Source of the DNA: an uncultured Erysipelotrichaceae bacterium
Lineage (GTDB): Bacteria; Bacillota_I; Bacilli_A; Erysipelotrichales; Coprobacillaceae
Direction of reading: 5' to 3'
Length of the DNA: 15,473 bases
Assembly: GCA_900550005.1 (NCBI GenBank)
Contig: URQL01000020.1
Span: forward strand, 1 to 15,473
The translations under genes and the position numbers were made by a program. Shown piece after piece: positions 1 to 5,301 of this stretch; the first letter of the stretch is position 1, and every line of letters starts with the position of its first letter. The notes under the pieces were generated by a model, which was not told the origin of the DNA, did no database searches, and saw only the letters and a list, made by a program, of their open reading frames with translations.

Positions 1-273
1 GGAAGTACAGGTTTACTTTCTTTTGAACTTAAAACAACCGATGAACAAGAAATCGTTCAATTTGTTGATCGTTTAGAAGTCTTTAAAATTGGAGTTTCTT
101 GGGGTGGTTTTGAAAGTTTAGTTTGTACACCCATGTTAATGTGTAGCGAAGAGGAAGCTAACCTTGCTAATTGTGGTCGTGGGATCATTCGTATTCATTG
201 TGGTTTAGAAGGTTCTGAAATTTTAATTCAAGATTTAAAACAATCCTTAGAAAAAATAGCTTACGATAAATAA
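1..273 (+). CDS. Cys/Met-metabolism PLP-dependent enzyme, C-terminal part (5' end outside window)
   Basis: The reading frame is open from base 1 to a TAA at 271-273 and encodes the last 90 residues of a protein that starts upstream of the window. The segment GSTGLLSFEL, then WGGFESLVCTPML, then a CGRGIIRIHCGLE stretch, matches the C-terminal domain of the trans-sulfuration family (cystathionine gamma-synthase, cystathionine beta-lyase, methionine gamma-lyase). These are cytosolic pyridoxal-phosphate enzymes acting on sulfur amino acids. The PLP lysine and other class-defining residues lie outside the window, so the reaction cannot be chosen. The last codons form the left arm of a terminator hairpin, and the gene converges on a minus-strand oxidoreductase. 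Family membership is fairly sure; the exact enzyme is not. Confidence 0.82.
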   Translation, partial: GSTGLLSFELKTTDEQEIVQFVDRLEVFKIGVSWGGFESLVCTPMLMCSEEEANLANCGRGIIRIHCGLEGSEILIQDLKQSLEKIAYDK

Positions 274-287
274 TCGTAAGCTATTTT
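253..287. terminator. bidirectional terminator shared by two convergent genes
   Basis: A perfect 14-bp inverted repeat (253-266 pairing with 274-287, loop 267-273) is flanked by A-rich sequence on the left and T-rich on the right. Read on the minus strand it is followed by TTTTTTCT, a good U-tract; read on the plus strand the stem itself ends in TTTT. The plus-strand stop codon (271-273) lies in the loop, and the minus-strand stop (281-283) lies inside the right arm. Confidence 0.85.
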
Positions 288-1309
288 AATTTTGAAACCC
301 CTGTTTCTAATATTTCCATTTGTAATAAAGTTTGTTCATGTGTAATCACTTGTGGTTGATGATTAACAATACATTCATAAATACCATCATAAACACGTGC
401 ATAATCCCCAGTAATTGTTGGTACTTTTTCTTCATGAATGATTCCATCTTGTTCATAAGTCAACACACCATAATGTTCTAGATCATCTTCACCAAATCCT
501 GGTGATCCTGGCATATAGAACATTTTTAAGTGTTCTTCTTGACGATCTTTTTTAGCTTTAACAAACATCCCTTTTTTACCATAAACCACAAAGCTTGGTC
601 TTTCTTTGATTCTAAAGTAACTTGATTTAACCGATATCTTTAATGTACCGTAATATAAGTCTAAATCAAAGTAATCATTCATTCTCCCTTGTCCTAGTAA
701 TTGACGTACATCATAATGAATGGAATCCGGTTTACCGAAATAACTAATGACTTGGTCTAAAGTATGGCATCCATGACCATATAAATAAGACTTTGCGGGT
801 GAAAATTGATAAACACTTTCAGGTATATAAGGGCGATAATAATCAAAATGCATTTCAATTTCTAATAAATCACCTAATTTACCACTTTCAATTACTTTTT
901 GAACGGTTAAAAAATCACTATCATAACGACGGTTTTGATAAGCACTACAATAAAGTCCTTTTTGACTAGCTAAAGCAAAGATTTCTTTAGCTTGTGCACC
1001 TGTTTCCATAAATGGTTTTTCTACTAAACAATGTTTGTTAGCTTCTAATACTTTTTTAGCGTATTCATAATGAAATTGATGACCAGTACAAATCACAATT
1101 AAATCTATTTCATCATCTTGAAGGAGTTCATTTAAATCGGTTGTATAGTGAACACTTTCAATTTCTTTCCAAAGATCATGATGAATACGAGGATTATAAA
1201 TACTTTTTATAAAAAACTTGTCTTTTCTTGTTTGCACAAAAGGAATATGATAACGGTTTGCACTCTTACCATTGCCAATATAACCTAATACTAATTTATT
1301 ATCTCTCAT
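281..1309 (-). CDS. Gfo/Idh/MocA family NAD(P)-dependent oxidoreductase
   Basis: The protein has 342 residues, the usual length for the family. The N-terminal Rossmann fold is visible as GYIGNGKSANRYHIPF at residues 9-24, followed by the family hallmark EKPF at 97-100. In the C-terminal domain a GHGCHTLDQ segment at about 178-186 carries the H182/D185 pair corresponding to the family's catalytic His and Asp. Members oxidise or reduce sugars, inositols or related cyclic polyols with NAD(P); the substrate cannot be told from sequence. The ATG at 1307-1309 is preceded by GGAGGAAG at good spacing and by a promoter at 1334-1362. The gene is monocistronic and ends in the hairpin shared with the convergent PLP enzyme gene. 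Confidence 0.9.
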   Translation of the reverse strand: MRDNKLVLGYIGNGKSANRYHIPFVQTRKDKFFIKSIYNPRIHHDLWKEIESVHYTTDLNELLQDDEIDLIVICTGHQFHYEYAKKVLEANKHCLVEKPFMETGAQAKEIFALASQKGLYCSAYQNRRYDSDFLTVQKVIESGKLGDLLEIEMHFDYYRPYIPESVYQFSPAKSYLYGHGCHTLDQVISYFGKPDSIHYDVRQLLGQGRMNDYFDLDLYYGTLKISVKSSYFRIKERPSFVVYGKKGMFVKAKKDRQEEHLKMFYMPGSPGFGEDDLEHYGVLTYEQDGIIHEEKVPTITGDYARVYDGIYECIVNHQPQVITHEQTLLQMEILETGVSKLK

Positions 1310-1333
1310 TTTTACTTCCTCCTATTACTCTTT

Positions 1334-1362
1334 TTATAACATAGTTTCTCTATTTTGTTCAA
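1334..1362 (-). promoter_or_regulatory. promoter of the Gfo/Idh/MocA gene
   Basis: On the minus strand there is TTGAAC (1357-1362), a 17-bp spacer and TTATAA (1334-1339), about 25 bases before the start codon of the oxidoreductase gene. This fits a sigma-A type promoter with near-consensus spacing. Confidence 0.6.
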
Positions 1363-1470
1363 GTTCATTTAAAATTTTGAAACAAAAATAACGATTTCTC
1401 ATTTCTTAAATGGATGCTATTGTACTTTTAGTCCTAAATAATAACTTTTTATCCGTTATCACTTTAGTTA

Positions 1471-1490
1471 TGATAAAATAGAGATGAGGT
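1471..1490 (+). promoter_or_regulatory. extended -10 element and RBS before the HAD remnant
   Basis: TGATAAAAT at 1471-1479 matches an extended -10 (TGnTATAAT), with no convincing -35. GAGGT at 1486-1490 precedes the ATG at 1497. It would drive the two tandem HAD genes. Confidence 0.4.
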
Positions 1491-1496
1491 AAAAAT

Positions 1497-1751
1497 ATGG
1501 ATAGGAAACTCTTATTATTTGATGTCGATGGTATCCTTGTCTTTAATGAAAAAATAAAATCACAAGACAAACCAGCAATTATTGATTTTCAAAAAAAACA
1601 TCTTTTTGGTGTTTGTTCTAGTCGTCCTCTTTGTGGTTTAGATGCCCTTTATGGTATTGGTGATTCTTATAATGATTTACCTCTATTTGAAGCTTGTGAT
1701 TATGCTTCTGTTGATTCAATAAATGAAGCCATAAATCAAGTACTAAAATAA
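1497..1751 (+). pseudogene. internally deleted Cof-type HAD phosphatase remnant
   Basis: The frame is intact over 84 codons, but the product joins the two ends of a HAD hydrolase and lacks the middle. Residues 8-13 show motif I as DVDGI (the usual T is replaced by I). Residues 38-46 (GVCSSRPLC) match the region around motif II. The text then jumps at about residue 50 directly to YGIGDSYNDLPL (residues 52-63), which is motif IV, followed by a normal C-terminal helix. Cof-type proteins are about 250-270 residues, so roughly 170-180 residues, including the cap domain and the motif III lysine, are missing. I infer an in-frame deletion. An active enzyme is unlikely, though a small folded relic is possible. 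An intact paralogue starts 12 bases downstream, so translation through this frame may still matter for coupling. Confidence 0.75.
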
Positions 1752-1763
1752 AGGAGGCAAATA

Positions 1764-2540
1764 ATGAATAAAAAATATTTTTTCTTTGACATTGATGGAA
1801 CATTAACTGATCGTTCGACTCATCAAATTGTCCCTTCAGCAAAAATTGCTCTTGAAAAATTAAAAGAAGCTGGACATTTTGTTTGCTTAAATACAGGACG
1901 TGCTCATTATAAAGCAGAAATAGCTCGTAAAGAATTTGATTTTGAACACATGGTTTGTAATGGTGGAAATGGTATTGTGATTAATGGAGAACTCATTGAA
2001 AACATCCCTTTAGATCGTGAAACTAGCATCCAAATTCTTGACGAAGCCACTTCTAAAAATATTGGTTATCTTGTGGCGATTAATGATACGATCGAAGTTT
2101 ACAGTAATAATGATCTCTTTATTAAACAAGTGGGTGAACGTCAAGAACCAACAACTTATTGTTTTAATGAAAATTTTGATTATCATCAAATCAAAAATTT
2201 TTATAAAATCTATTTAGCTTTATCTACTCAAGAAGAAACAAATTTTAATCATTTACATGCTTTAGGATCACTAAGATTTGTGCCTGAATACTTAATGTTC
2301 CAACCAGATAATAAAAAAGCTGGTATTTTTAAAATGATGGAAATCTTGAATGCTCCCATCCAAGATGTTGTTGTCTTTGGTGATGATGATAATGATTTAG
2401 ATATGTTTGATCCAAATTTATGGATTGGTGTAGCGATGGGAAATGCCTGTGATGCCCTTAAAGCAAAAGCCACTTATATTGCAGATACAAATGTTAATGA
2501 TGGTATCTATGAAATTTGTAAAGAAAAAGGTTGGTTTTAA
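1764..2540 (+). CDS. Cof-type HAD family phosphatase
   Basis: This is a full-length 258-residue HAD superfamily hydrolase of the Cof/class IIB type, a cytosolic Mg-dependent phosphatase acting on sugar phosphates or similar small phosphoesters. Motif I is FDIDGT with nucleophile D9 and acid/base D11. Motif II is the LNTGR segment (residues 42-46). Motif III is a lysine in PDNKKAG (about K184/K185). Motif IV is GDDDND at 206-211. The cap domain lies between motifs II and III. The start is supported by AAAGGAGG seven bases before the ATG. The gene follows the deleted HAD remnant by 12 bases, so the two were probably a co-transcribed tandem pair. Transcripts reading past the stop would end at the terminator at 2617-2645. 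Confidence 0.9.
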   Translation: MNKKYFFFDIDGTLTDRSTHQIVPSAKIALEKLKEAGHFVCLNTGRAHYKAEIARKEFDFEHMVCNGGNGIVINGELIENIPLDRETSIQILDEATSKNIGYLVAINDTIEVYSNNDLFIKQVGERQEPTTYCFNENFDYHQIKNFYKIYLALSTQEETNFNHLHALGSLRFVPEYLMFQPDNKKAGIFKMMEILNAPIQDVVVFGDDDNDLDMFDPNLWIGVAMGNACDALKAKATYIADTNVNDGIYEICKEKGWF

Positions 2541-2552
2541 TAACTTAATCAA

Positions 2553-2581
2553 TTGCTTTTCTAACTCAAATCCGCTATAAT
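2553..2581 (+). promoter_or_regulatory. promoter of a short antisense RNA
   Basis: TTGCTT (2553-2558), an exact 17-bp spacer and a perfect TATAAT (2576-2581) lie 13 bases beyond the HAD stop codon. There is no open reading frame or RBS behind it, only 58 bases up to a strong terminator. The -10 is consensus and the -35 matches 4 of 6 positions. Confidence 0.6.
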
Positions 2582-2590
2582 GTATTCGAA

Positions 2591-2611
2591 AAGCATATTG
2601 CTGATCATGGC
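2591..2611 (+). repeat. direct repeat, copy 1 (antitoxin side)
   Basis: AAGCATATTGCT, three bases, then CATGGC. The second copy lies at 2723-2745 with five bases between the two blocks. Here it sits at the 5' end of the predicted antisense RNA. Confidence 0.75.
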
Positions 2612-2742
2612 AAAAGAAAAGGGAACGCTGCGACGTTCCCTTTTTCACTACTATGTGTTACTTTATCTAACCACTCTTTTAGAAAATATTCTATGACAAT
2701 CCCTAAAATCGTAGAGAGAAAGAAGCATATTGCTTCAACCAT
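2605..2742 (-). CDS. predicted type I toxin, small single-pass membrane peptide (Fst-like)
   Basis: This is a 45-codon gene whose product starts MVEAICFFLSTILGIVIEYF, continues with LKEWLDK and ends in a polar stretch and a short hydrophobic end. Residues 4-21 form one membrane segment followed by a charged tail beginning LKEWLDK, the architecture of Fst and related membrane-damaging toxins. A textbook GGAGGTG lies six bases before the ATG, but it is paired in a hairpin with upstream sequence. Codons 4-8 form a second small stem-loop (GAAGCA/TGCTTC). The last 13 codons run through the bidirectional terminator, so the TGA at 2605-2607 lies beyond the U-tract. The Pro typical of Fst is absent, so the family link is by architecture, not close identity. 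Alternatively it could be another small holin-like or regulatory membrane peptide. Confidence 0.6.
   Translation of the reverse strand: MVEAICFFLSTILGIVIEYFLKEWLDKVTHSSEKGNVAAFPFLLP
2617..2645. terminator. bidirectional terminator between antisense RNA and toxin gene
   Basis: An 11-bp perfect stem with core GGGAACG/CGTTCCC (arms 2617-2627 and 2634-2644) and a 6-nt loop. Plus-strand reading ends TTTTTC; minus-strand reading ends TTTTCTTTT. It would end the HAD operon and the antisense RNA on one strand and the toxin mRNA on the other. Confidence 0.85.
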
Positions 2743-2745
2743 GGC
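2723..2745 (+). repeat. direct repeat, copy 2 (toxin start region)
   Basis: AAGCATATTGCT, five bases, then CATGGC. On the minus strand this reads GCCATG (containing the toxin start codon) followed by codons 3-7. It is the trans target of the copy at 2591-2611. GAAGCA/TGCTTC at 2722-2736 also folds into a 6-bp stem with a 3-nt loop. Confidence 0.75.
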
Positions 2746-2746
2746 T

Positions 2747-2774
2747 TTCACCTCCTTTACCATTAGGTGGTGAA
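2747..2774 (-). promoter_or_regulatory. RBS-sequestering hairpin in the toxin leader
   Basis: The minus-strand ribosome binding site GGAGGTGAA (2747-2755) is complementary to TTCACCACC (2766-2774) at 8 of 9 positions, with a 10-nt loop. Pairing would hide the Shine-Dalgarno sequence, as in type I toxin mRNAs whose translation is delayed until the antitoxin has bound or been lost. Confidence 0.65.
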
Positions 2775-2800
2775 GTAAAAATAAGTAGCAATTGCATTAT

Positions 2801-2830
2801 ATTATCTTGGTACATAAATATAAATGTTAA
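2801..2830 (-). promoter_or_regulatory. promoter of the toxin gene
   Basis: On the minus strand TTAACA (2825-2830), an 18-bp spacer and GATAAT (2801-2806) would start transcription near 2794, giving a leader of about 50 nt and a toxin mRNA of roughly 180 nt. A perfect TATAAT at 2796-2801 lies next to it but has no well-spaced -35. Confidence 0.45.
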
Positions 2831-2859
2831 TATCAGAAATGATTAAATATGAAACTTTT

Positions 2860-2888
2860 GTGAAATTTCACCGATACATCTGTGAAAT
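2860..2888. repeat. 12-bp palindrome with an extra half-copy
   Basis: GTGAAATTTCAC (2860-2871) is a perfect palindrome, and TGTGAAAT occurs at both 2859-2866 and 2881-2888. It lies upstream of both the toxin promoter and the broken RpiR gene. It could be an old operator; no binding protein can be named. Confidence 0.3.
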
Positions 2889-2913
2889 GAACATGACAAG
2901 ATTTGTTTTAAAT

Positions 2914-2957
2914 AAAGTACAAAACATTCCTTAAATAGGATATTTTTTTTGTACTTT
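2914..2957. repeat. hairpin-forming inverted repeat at the 5' edge of the RpiR remnant
   Basis: AAAGTACAAAA (2914-2924) pairs perfectly with TTTTGTACTTT (2947-2957). Inside the 22-nt loop TCCT and AGGA can pair again. The right arm merges with the first recognisable codons of the RpiR remnant. It may be a terminator or the scar of the event that removed the front of that gene; no function is shown. Confidence 0.4.
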
Positions 2958-3606
2958 CAATTCTAAATTTTATAAGAAAATGGGTTATGTGGATTTTATT
3001 GAATTTAGAAGTAATGATTTATTGCAAAATACAATTCAAACAAAAAAAGATAATCAACCTATTCATCATGATTATCTTGATACTTCTTTTCATTTAATTA
3101 AACAACTTTACCCCCATGTTTATGAATATTTTGATAAACAAGATTTAAAAATGATTTGTGAAAATTAACGAAATGTAAAAAATCGCTATTATTACAACTG
3201 TTTATGGTTATACTTCTAGTGTTTATTTTGCTAATTTAATGAATCCATATGGCATCAAAGTCTATATCATCAACCGAGATCGTGATGATTATTCTATTCA
3301 AGAGCTCTATAAAAAACAGATTTGATCTTCATTATTTCATTGACAGGCAGATGGATAGAAAAAAATTTTATTGATTTGAATTTAGACACAAATAAAACCA
3401 TTTTATTAACTTATCAATATGATTTTTCAAATTGTTTTAAAACCATTAAAATTGAAAAAATCGACTTCTTTTTCAACTCTATTTTAACTTCTTCTATGTC
3501 TTTACAAGTCTTTTTTGTCACTTTAGCATCCTACTGTGATTCAATTATAAAAATTAAACAAACTAAACAAAGGGCAGTTAAGGGTACTATTTTTAATTTT
3601 TTTTAA
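2950..3606 (+). pseudogene. RpiR-family (HTH plus SIS domain) regulator, 5'-truncated and frameshifted
   Basis: Three frame pieces line up as one RpiR/MurR-type regulator, a family that controls sugar-phosphate genes. Piece 1 (2950-3165) has the end of the HTH domain (SKFYKKMGYVDFIEFRSN) and the linker, broken by TAA at 3166-3168. Piece 2 (about 3180-3322) begins KIAIITTVYGYTSSVYFANL and continues YGIKVYIINRDRDD, the first strands of a SIS sugar-isomerase fold. It joins piece 1 if one A is restored to the run at 3177-3182. Piece 3 (about 3325-3606) begins IFIISLTGRWIEKNF and contains KTILLTYQYD, a SIS phosphate-binding loop and following strand, joined by a further shift near 3321. The first helices of the HTH are missing, so it cannot be functional. 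Family assignment is by pattern and fairly confident; the ends are approximate. Confidence 0.7.
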
Positions 3607-3622
3607 AAATAGTATCCTTAAC
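3577..3622. repeat. 20-bp near-perfect inverted repeat
   Basis: Arms 3577-3596 and 3603-3622 are complementary at 19 of 20 positions, the exception allowing a G-U pair on the plus strand, around a six-T loop. It covers the last codons of the RpiR remnant. There is no clear U-tract outside the stem on either strand, so it is not a classical terminator. Confidence 0.55.
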
Positions 3623-3669
3623 TCATCATTTATGTACTTTATCCATAAAATACTCTAACAAGATAAAAG

Positions 3670-3694
3670 AAGCTGTAACATTTTGCTACAGCTT
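3670..3694 (-). terminator. terminator of the 6-phospho-beta-glucosidase gene
   Basis: AAGCTGTA (3670-3677) pairs with TACAGCTT (3687-3694). Read on the minus strand the stem starts six bases after the stop codon and is followed by CTTTTATCT. Confidence 0.65.
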
Positions 3695-3700
3695 GTTTTC

Positions 3701-5179
3701 TTACTTAAATAAACTTTCTCCATTCGTTGCAATAACTTCCTGATACCAATAGAAACTATCTTTTGGTATACGTTTATATGTCCCATGACCTTCATCATCT
3801 AAATCAACATAAATATAACCATAACGTTTAGATACTTGATTACTTCCGGCTGAAATTAAATCAATACATCCCCAAGAAGTGTAACCTAAACATTCCACAC
3901 CATCTTCTTCAATGGCATCATGTAAAGCAATAAGATGTTGTTTTAAATAATTGATACGGTAATCATCATGAATTTTTCCATCAACCACTTCATCTTTTGC
4001 ACCAATGCCATTTTCTACAATAAATAATGGTTTATGATAACGTTCATAAAGTTCTACTAAAGCAATTCTAAGTCCAATTGGATCAATTGGATTTCCCCAT
4101 TGAGATTTTTGTAAGTAAGGGTTATCGATTCCTTTCATAAATGTATAAAAATCGCCTTCTTTTTCATTCATTTTTTGATGACTAACAACTTTTGATGAAT
4201 AGTAAGAGAAGGATACAAAATCAACTGTTCCTGCTTTTAAAATTTCTTCATCTTCTTTTGTCATTGAAATATGGATATTTTTTTCTTCCATTGTTTTTAA
4301 TAAGAATTTTGGATAATAACCAAACACTTGTACATCTGTTGATTCTACGCAAGAATGCATTTCTTTTTTGGCTTCTAAAATATCAAGTGGGTTCGTTGTA
4401 TTGGCATAAGTTGGATGATAAGCAGTCATACACCCTACTTTAGAATCAGGTATGATTTCATGACAAATTTGTGTAGCTAAGCTACTTGCAACTAATTGAT
4501 GATGAATGGCTTGGTAAATAGCACTATCAAAATCATCCCCTTGATAACGATCTTCTACTAATCCTGTAGCATCATAAGGGTGTCCTTTCCCTCCATCTAA
4601 TTCATTAAAAGTAAGCCAATATTTTACTTTATCTTTATAACGAGTACAAATGGTACGTACATAGGTTGTAAATAAATCAATCACTTCACGACTAGCCCAG
4701 CCATTATAATCTAAAGCAATATAAAGTGGGGTATCGTAATGGGACATGGTTACTAATGGTTCAATCCCATATTTTTTACATTCATCAAAAACAGCATCAT
4801 AGAATTTTAATCCTTCTTCATTTACTTTACCGTCATTTTTAGGATAGATACGTGCCCAAGATATAGACATTCTAAATACTTTAAATCCCATTTCAGAAAA
4901 TAATTTTATATCTTCTTTATAATGATGATAAAAATCAATCCCATGTCTTTTTGGATAACTTGACATATCTGTTGAAGCAAGTGCTTCTTCAATTTCAGAA
5001 GTTGTTACTTCTGTTGGCGATTTCATTTTACCATTAGTAATAGCACTTGTTTGATCTTTTTTAACACGTAGTTTTATTGTATCAGCTAATGAAAATCCTT
5101 TTCCTCCTTCATTATAAGCTCCTTCTAATTGGTTAGCAGCTGTTGCTCCACCCCATAAAAATCCTTTTGGAAAACTCAT
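3701..5179 (-). CDS. 6-phospho-beta-glucosidase (glycoside hydrolase family 1)
   Basis: The protein has 492 residues, normal for GH1. It opens with FPKGFLWGGATAANQLEGA, the family N-terminal signature. The acid/base is E193 in TFNEL and the nucleophile is E389 in FIVENG. The C-terminal segment with S443, K451 and Y453 (SKRYGYIYV) corresponds to the phosphate-binding Ser/Lys/Tyr set of 6-phospho-glycosidases. It hydrolyses phosphorylated beta-glucosides, made during PTS uptake, to glucose-6-phosphate and an aglycone or glucose in the cytosol. No PTS transporter gene lies nearby. The ATG has AGGAGG ahead of it at good spacing. The gene is divergent from a PucR/CdaR-type regulator, which is a likely controller. 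The -10-like TATACT at 5205-5210 lacks a -35, which would fit activator control. Confidence 0.92.
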   Translation of the reverse strand: MSFPKGFLWGGATAANQLEGAYNEGGKGFSLADTIKLRVKKDQTSAITNGKMKSPTEVTTSEIEEALASTDMSSYPKRHGIDFYHHYKEDIKLFSEMGFKVFRMSISWARIYPKNDGKVNEEGLKFYDAVFDECKKYGIEPLVTMSHYDTPLYIALDYNGWASREVIDLFTTYVRTICTRYKDKVKYWLTFNELDGGKGHPYDATGLVEDRYQGDDFDSAIYQAIHHQLVASSLATQICHEIIPDSKVGCMTAYHPTYANTTNPLDILEAKKEMHSCVESTDVQVFGYYPKFLLKTMEEKNIHISMTKEDEEILKAGTVDFVSFSYYSSKVVSHQKMNEKEGDFYTFMKGIDNPYLQKSQWGNPIDPIGLRIALVELYERYHKPLFIVENGIGAKDEVVDGKIHDDYRINYLKQHLIALHDAIEEDGVECLGYTSWGCIDLISAGSNQVSKRYGYIYVDLDDEGHGTYKRIPKDSFYWYQEVIATNGESLFK

Positions 5180-5258
5180 TGTTCATTCCTCCTTTTCTAT
5201 CTTTAGTATAATAAATTTATTCCTATATATTTTTCTATTATTATCTAAAAAAGAAGGT

Positions 5259-5264
5259 TATAAT
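5259..5264 (+). promoter_or_regulatory. -10 box of the PucR-type regulator gene
   Basis: A perfect TATAAT lies 38 bases before the start codon. The hexamer 17 bases upstream (TATTAT) is a poor -35. Confidence 0.45.
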
Positions 5265-5274
5265 AAAGCTAGAA

Positions 5275-5290
5275 TTAGACAATCGTCTAA
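5275..5290. promoter_or_regulatory. palindromic operator candidate TTAGAC-N4-GTCTAA
   Basis: TTAGACAATCGTCTAA is a perfect 6-bp inverted repeat with a 4-bp centre, lying just after the predicted start site of the regulator transcript and touching its RBS (AGGAGG). This position suits repression of the regulator gene. It could alternatively form a small leader hairpin. Confidence 0.45.
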
Positions 5291-5301
5291 AGGAGGAAAC
5301 T

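Larger units (their letters stand above)
2588..2645 (+). ncRNA. predicted antitoxin RNA of a type I toxin-antitoxin module
   Basis: I predict a transcript of about 58 nt, starting near 2588 (seven bases after a TATAAT box) and ending at the U-tract of the hairpin at 2617-2645. It is antisense to the 3' end of the small peptide gene at 2605-2742. It also carries, at 2591-2611, a copy of the plus-strand sequence found at 2723-2745 (AAGCATATTGCT, then CATGGC). It can therefore pair in trans with the toxin start codon region as well as in cis at the terminator. This arrangement (convergent short RNA, shared terminator, repeats aimed at the toxin initiation region) is that of the antitoxin RNA of the Fst/par family. 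Existence and ends are inferred from sequence only. Confidence 0.6.

Noticed and set aside
2418..2648. A 76-codon minus-strand frame crossing the HAD 3' end
   Set aside because: It overlaps the end of the HAD gene and the antisense RNA in a different frame, with no RBS and no recognisable content.
2980..3168. GNAT acetyltransferase tail, suggested by FYKKMGY
   Set aside because: The following residues and the downstream SIS strands fit the end of an RpiR HTH domain better than a GNAT fold.
3173..3325. Flavodoxin-like remnant, suggested by KIAIITTVYGYTSS
   Set aside because: The segment is in the right place and order to be the first strand and loop of the RpiR SIS domain.
3322..3606. A separate 94-residue protein
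   Set aside because: It starts at a TTG with no RBS and its sequence is the SIS-domain tail that continues the broken RpiR pieces upstream.
3577..3622. Classical intrinsic terminator
   Set aside because: The long stem is not followed by a U-tract on either strand; it is listed as an inverted repeat instead.
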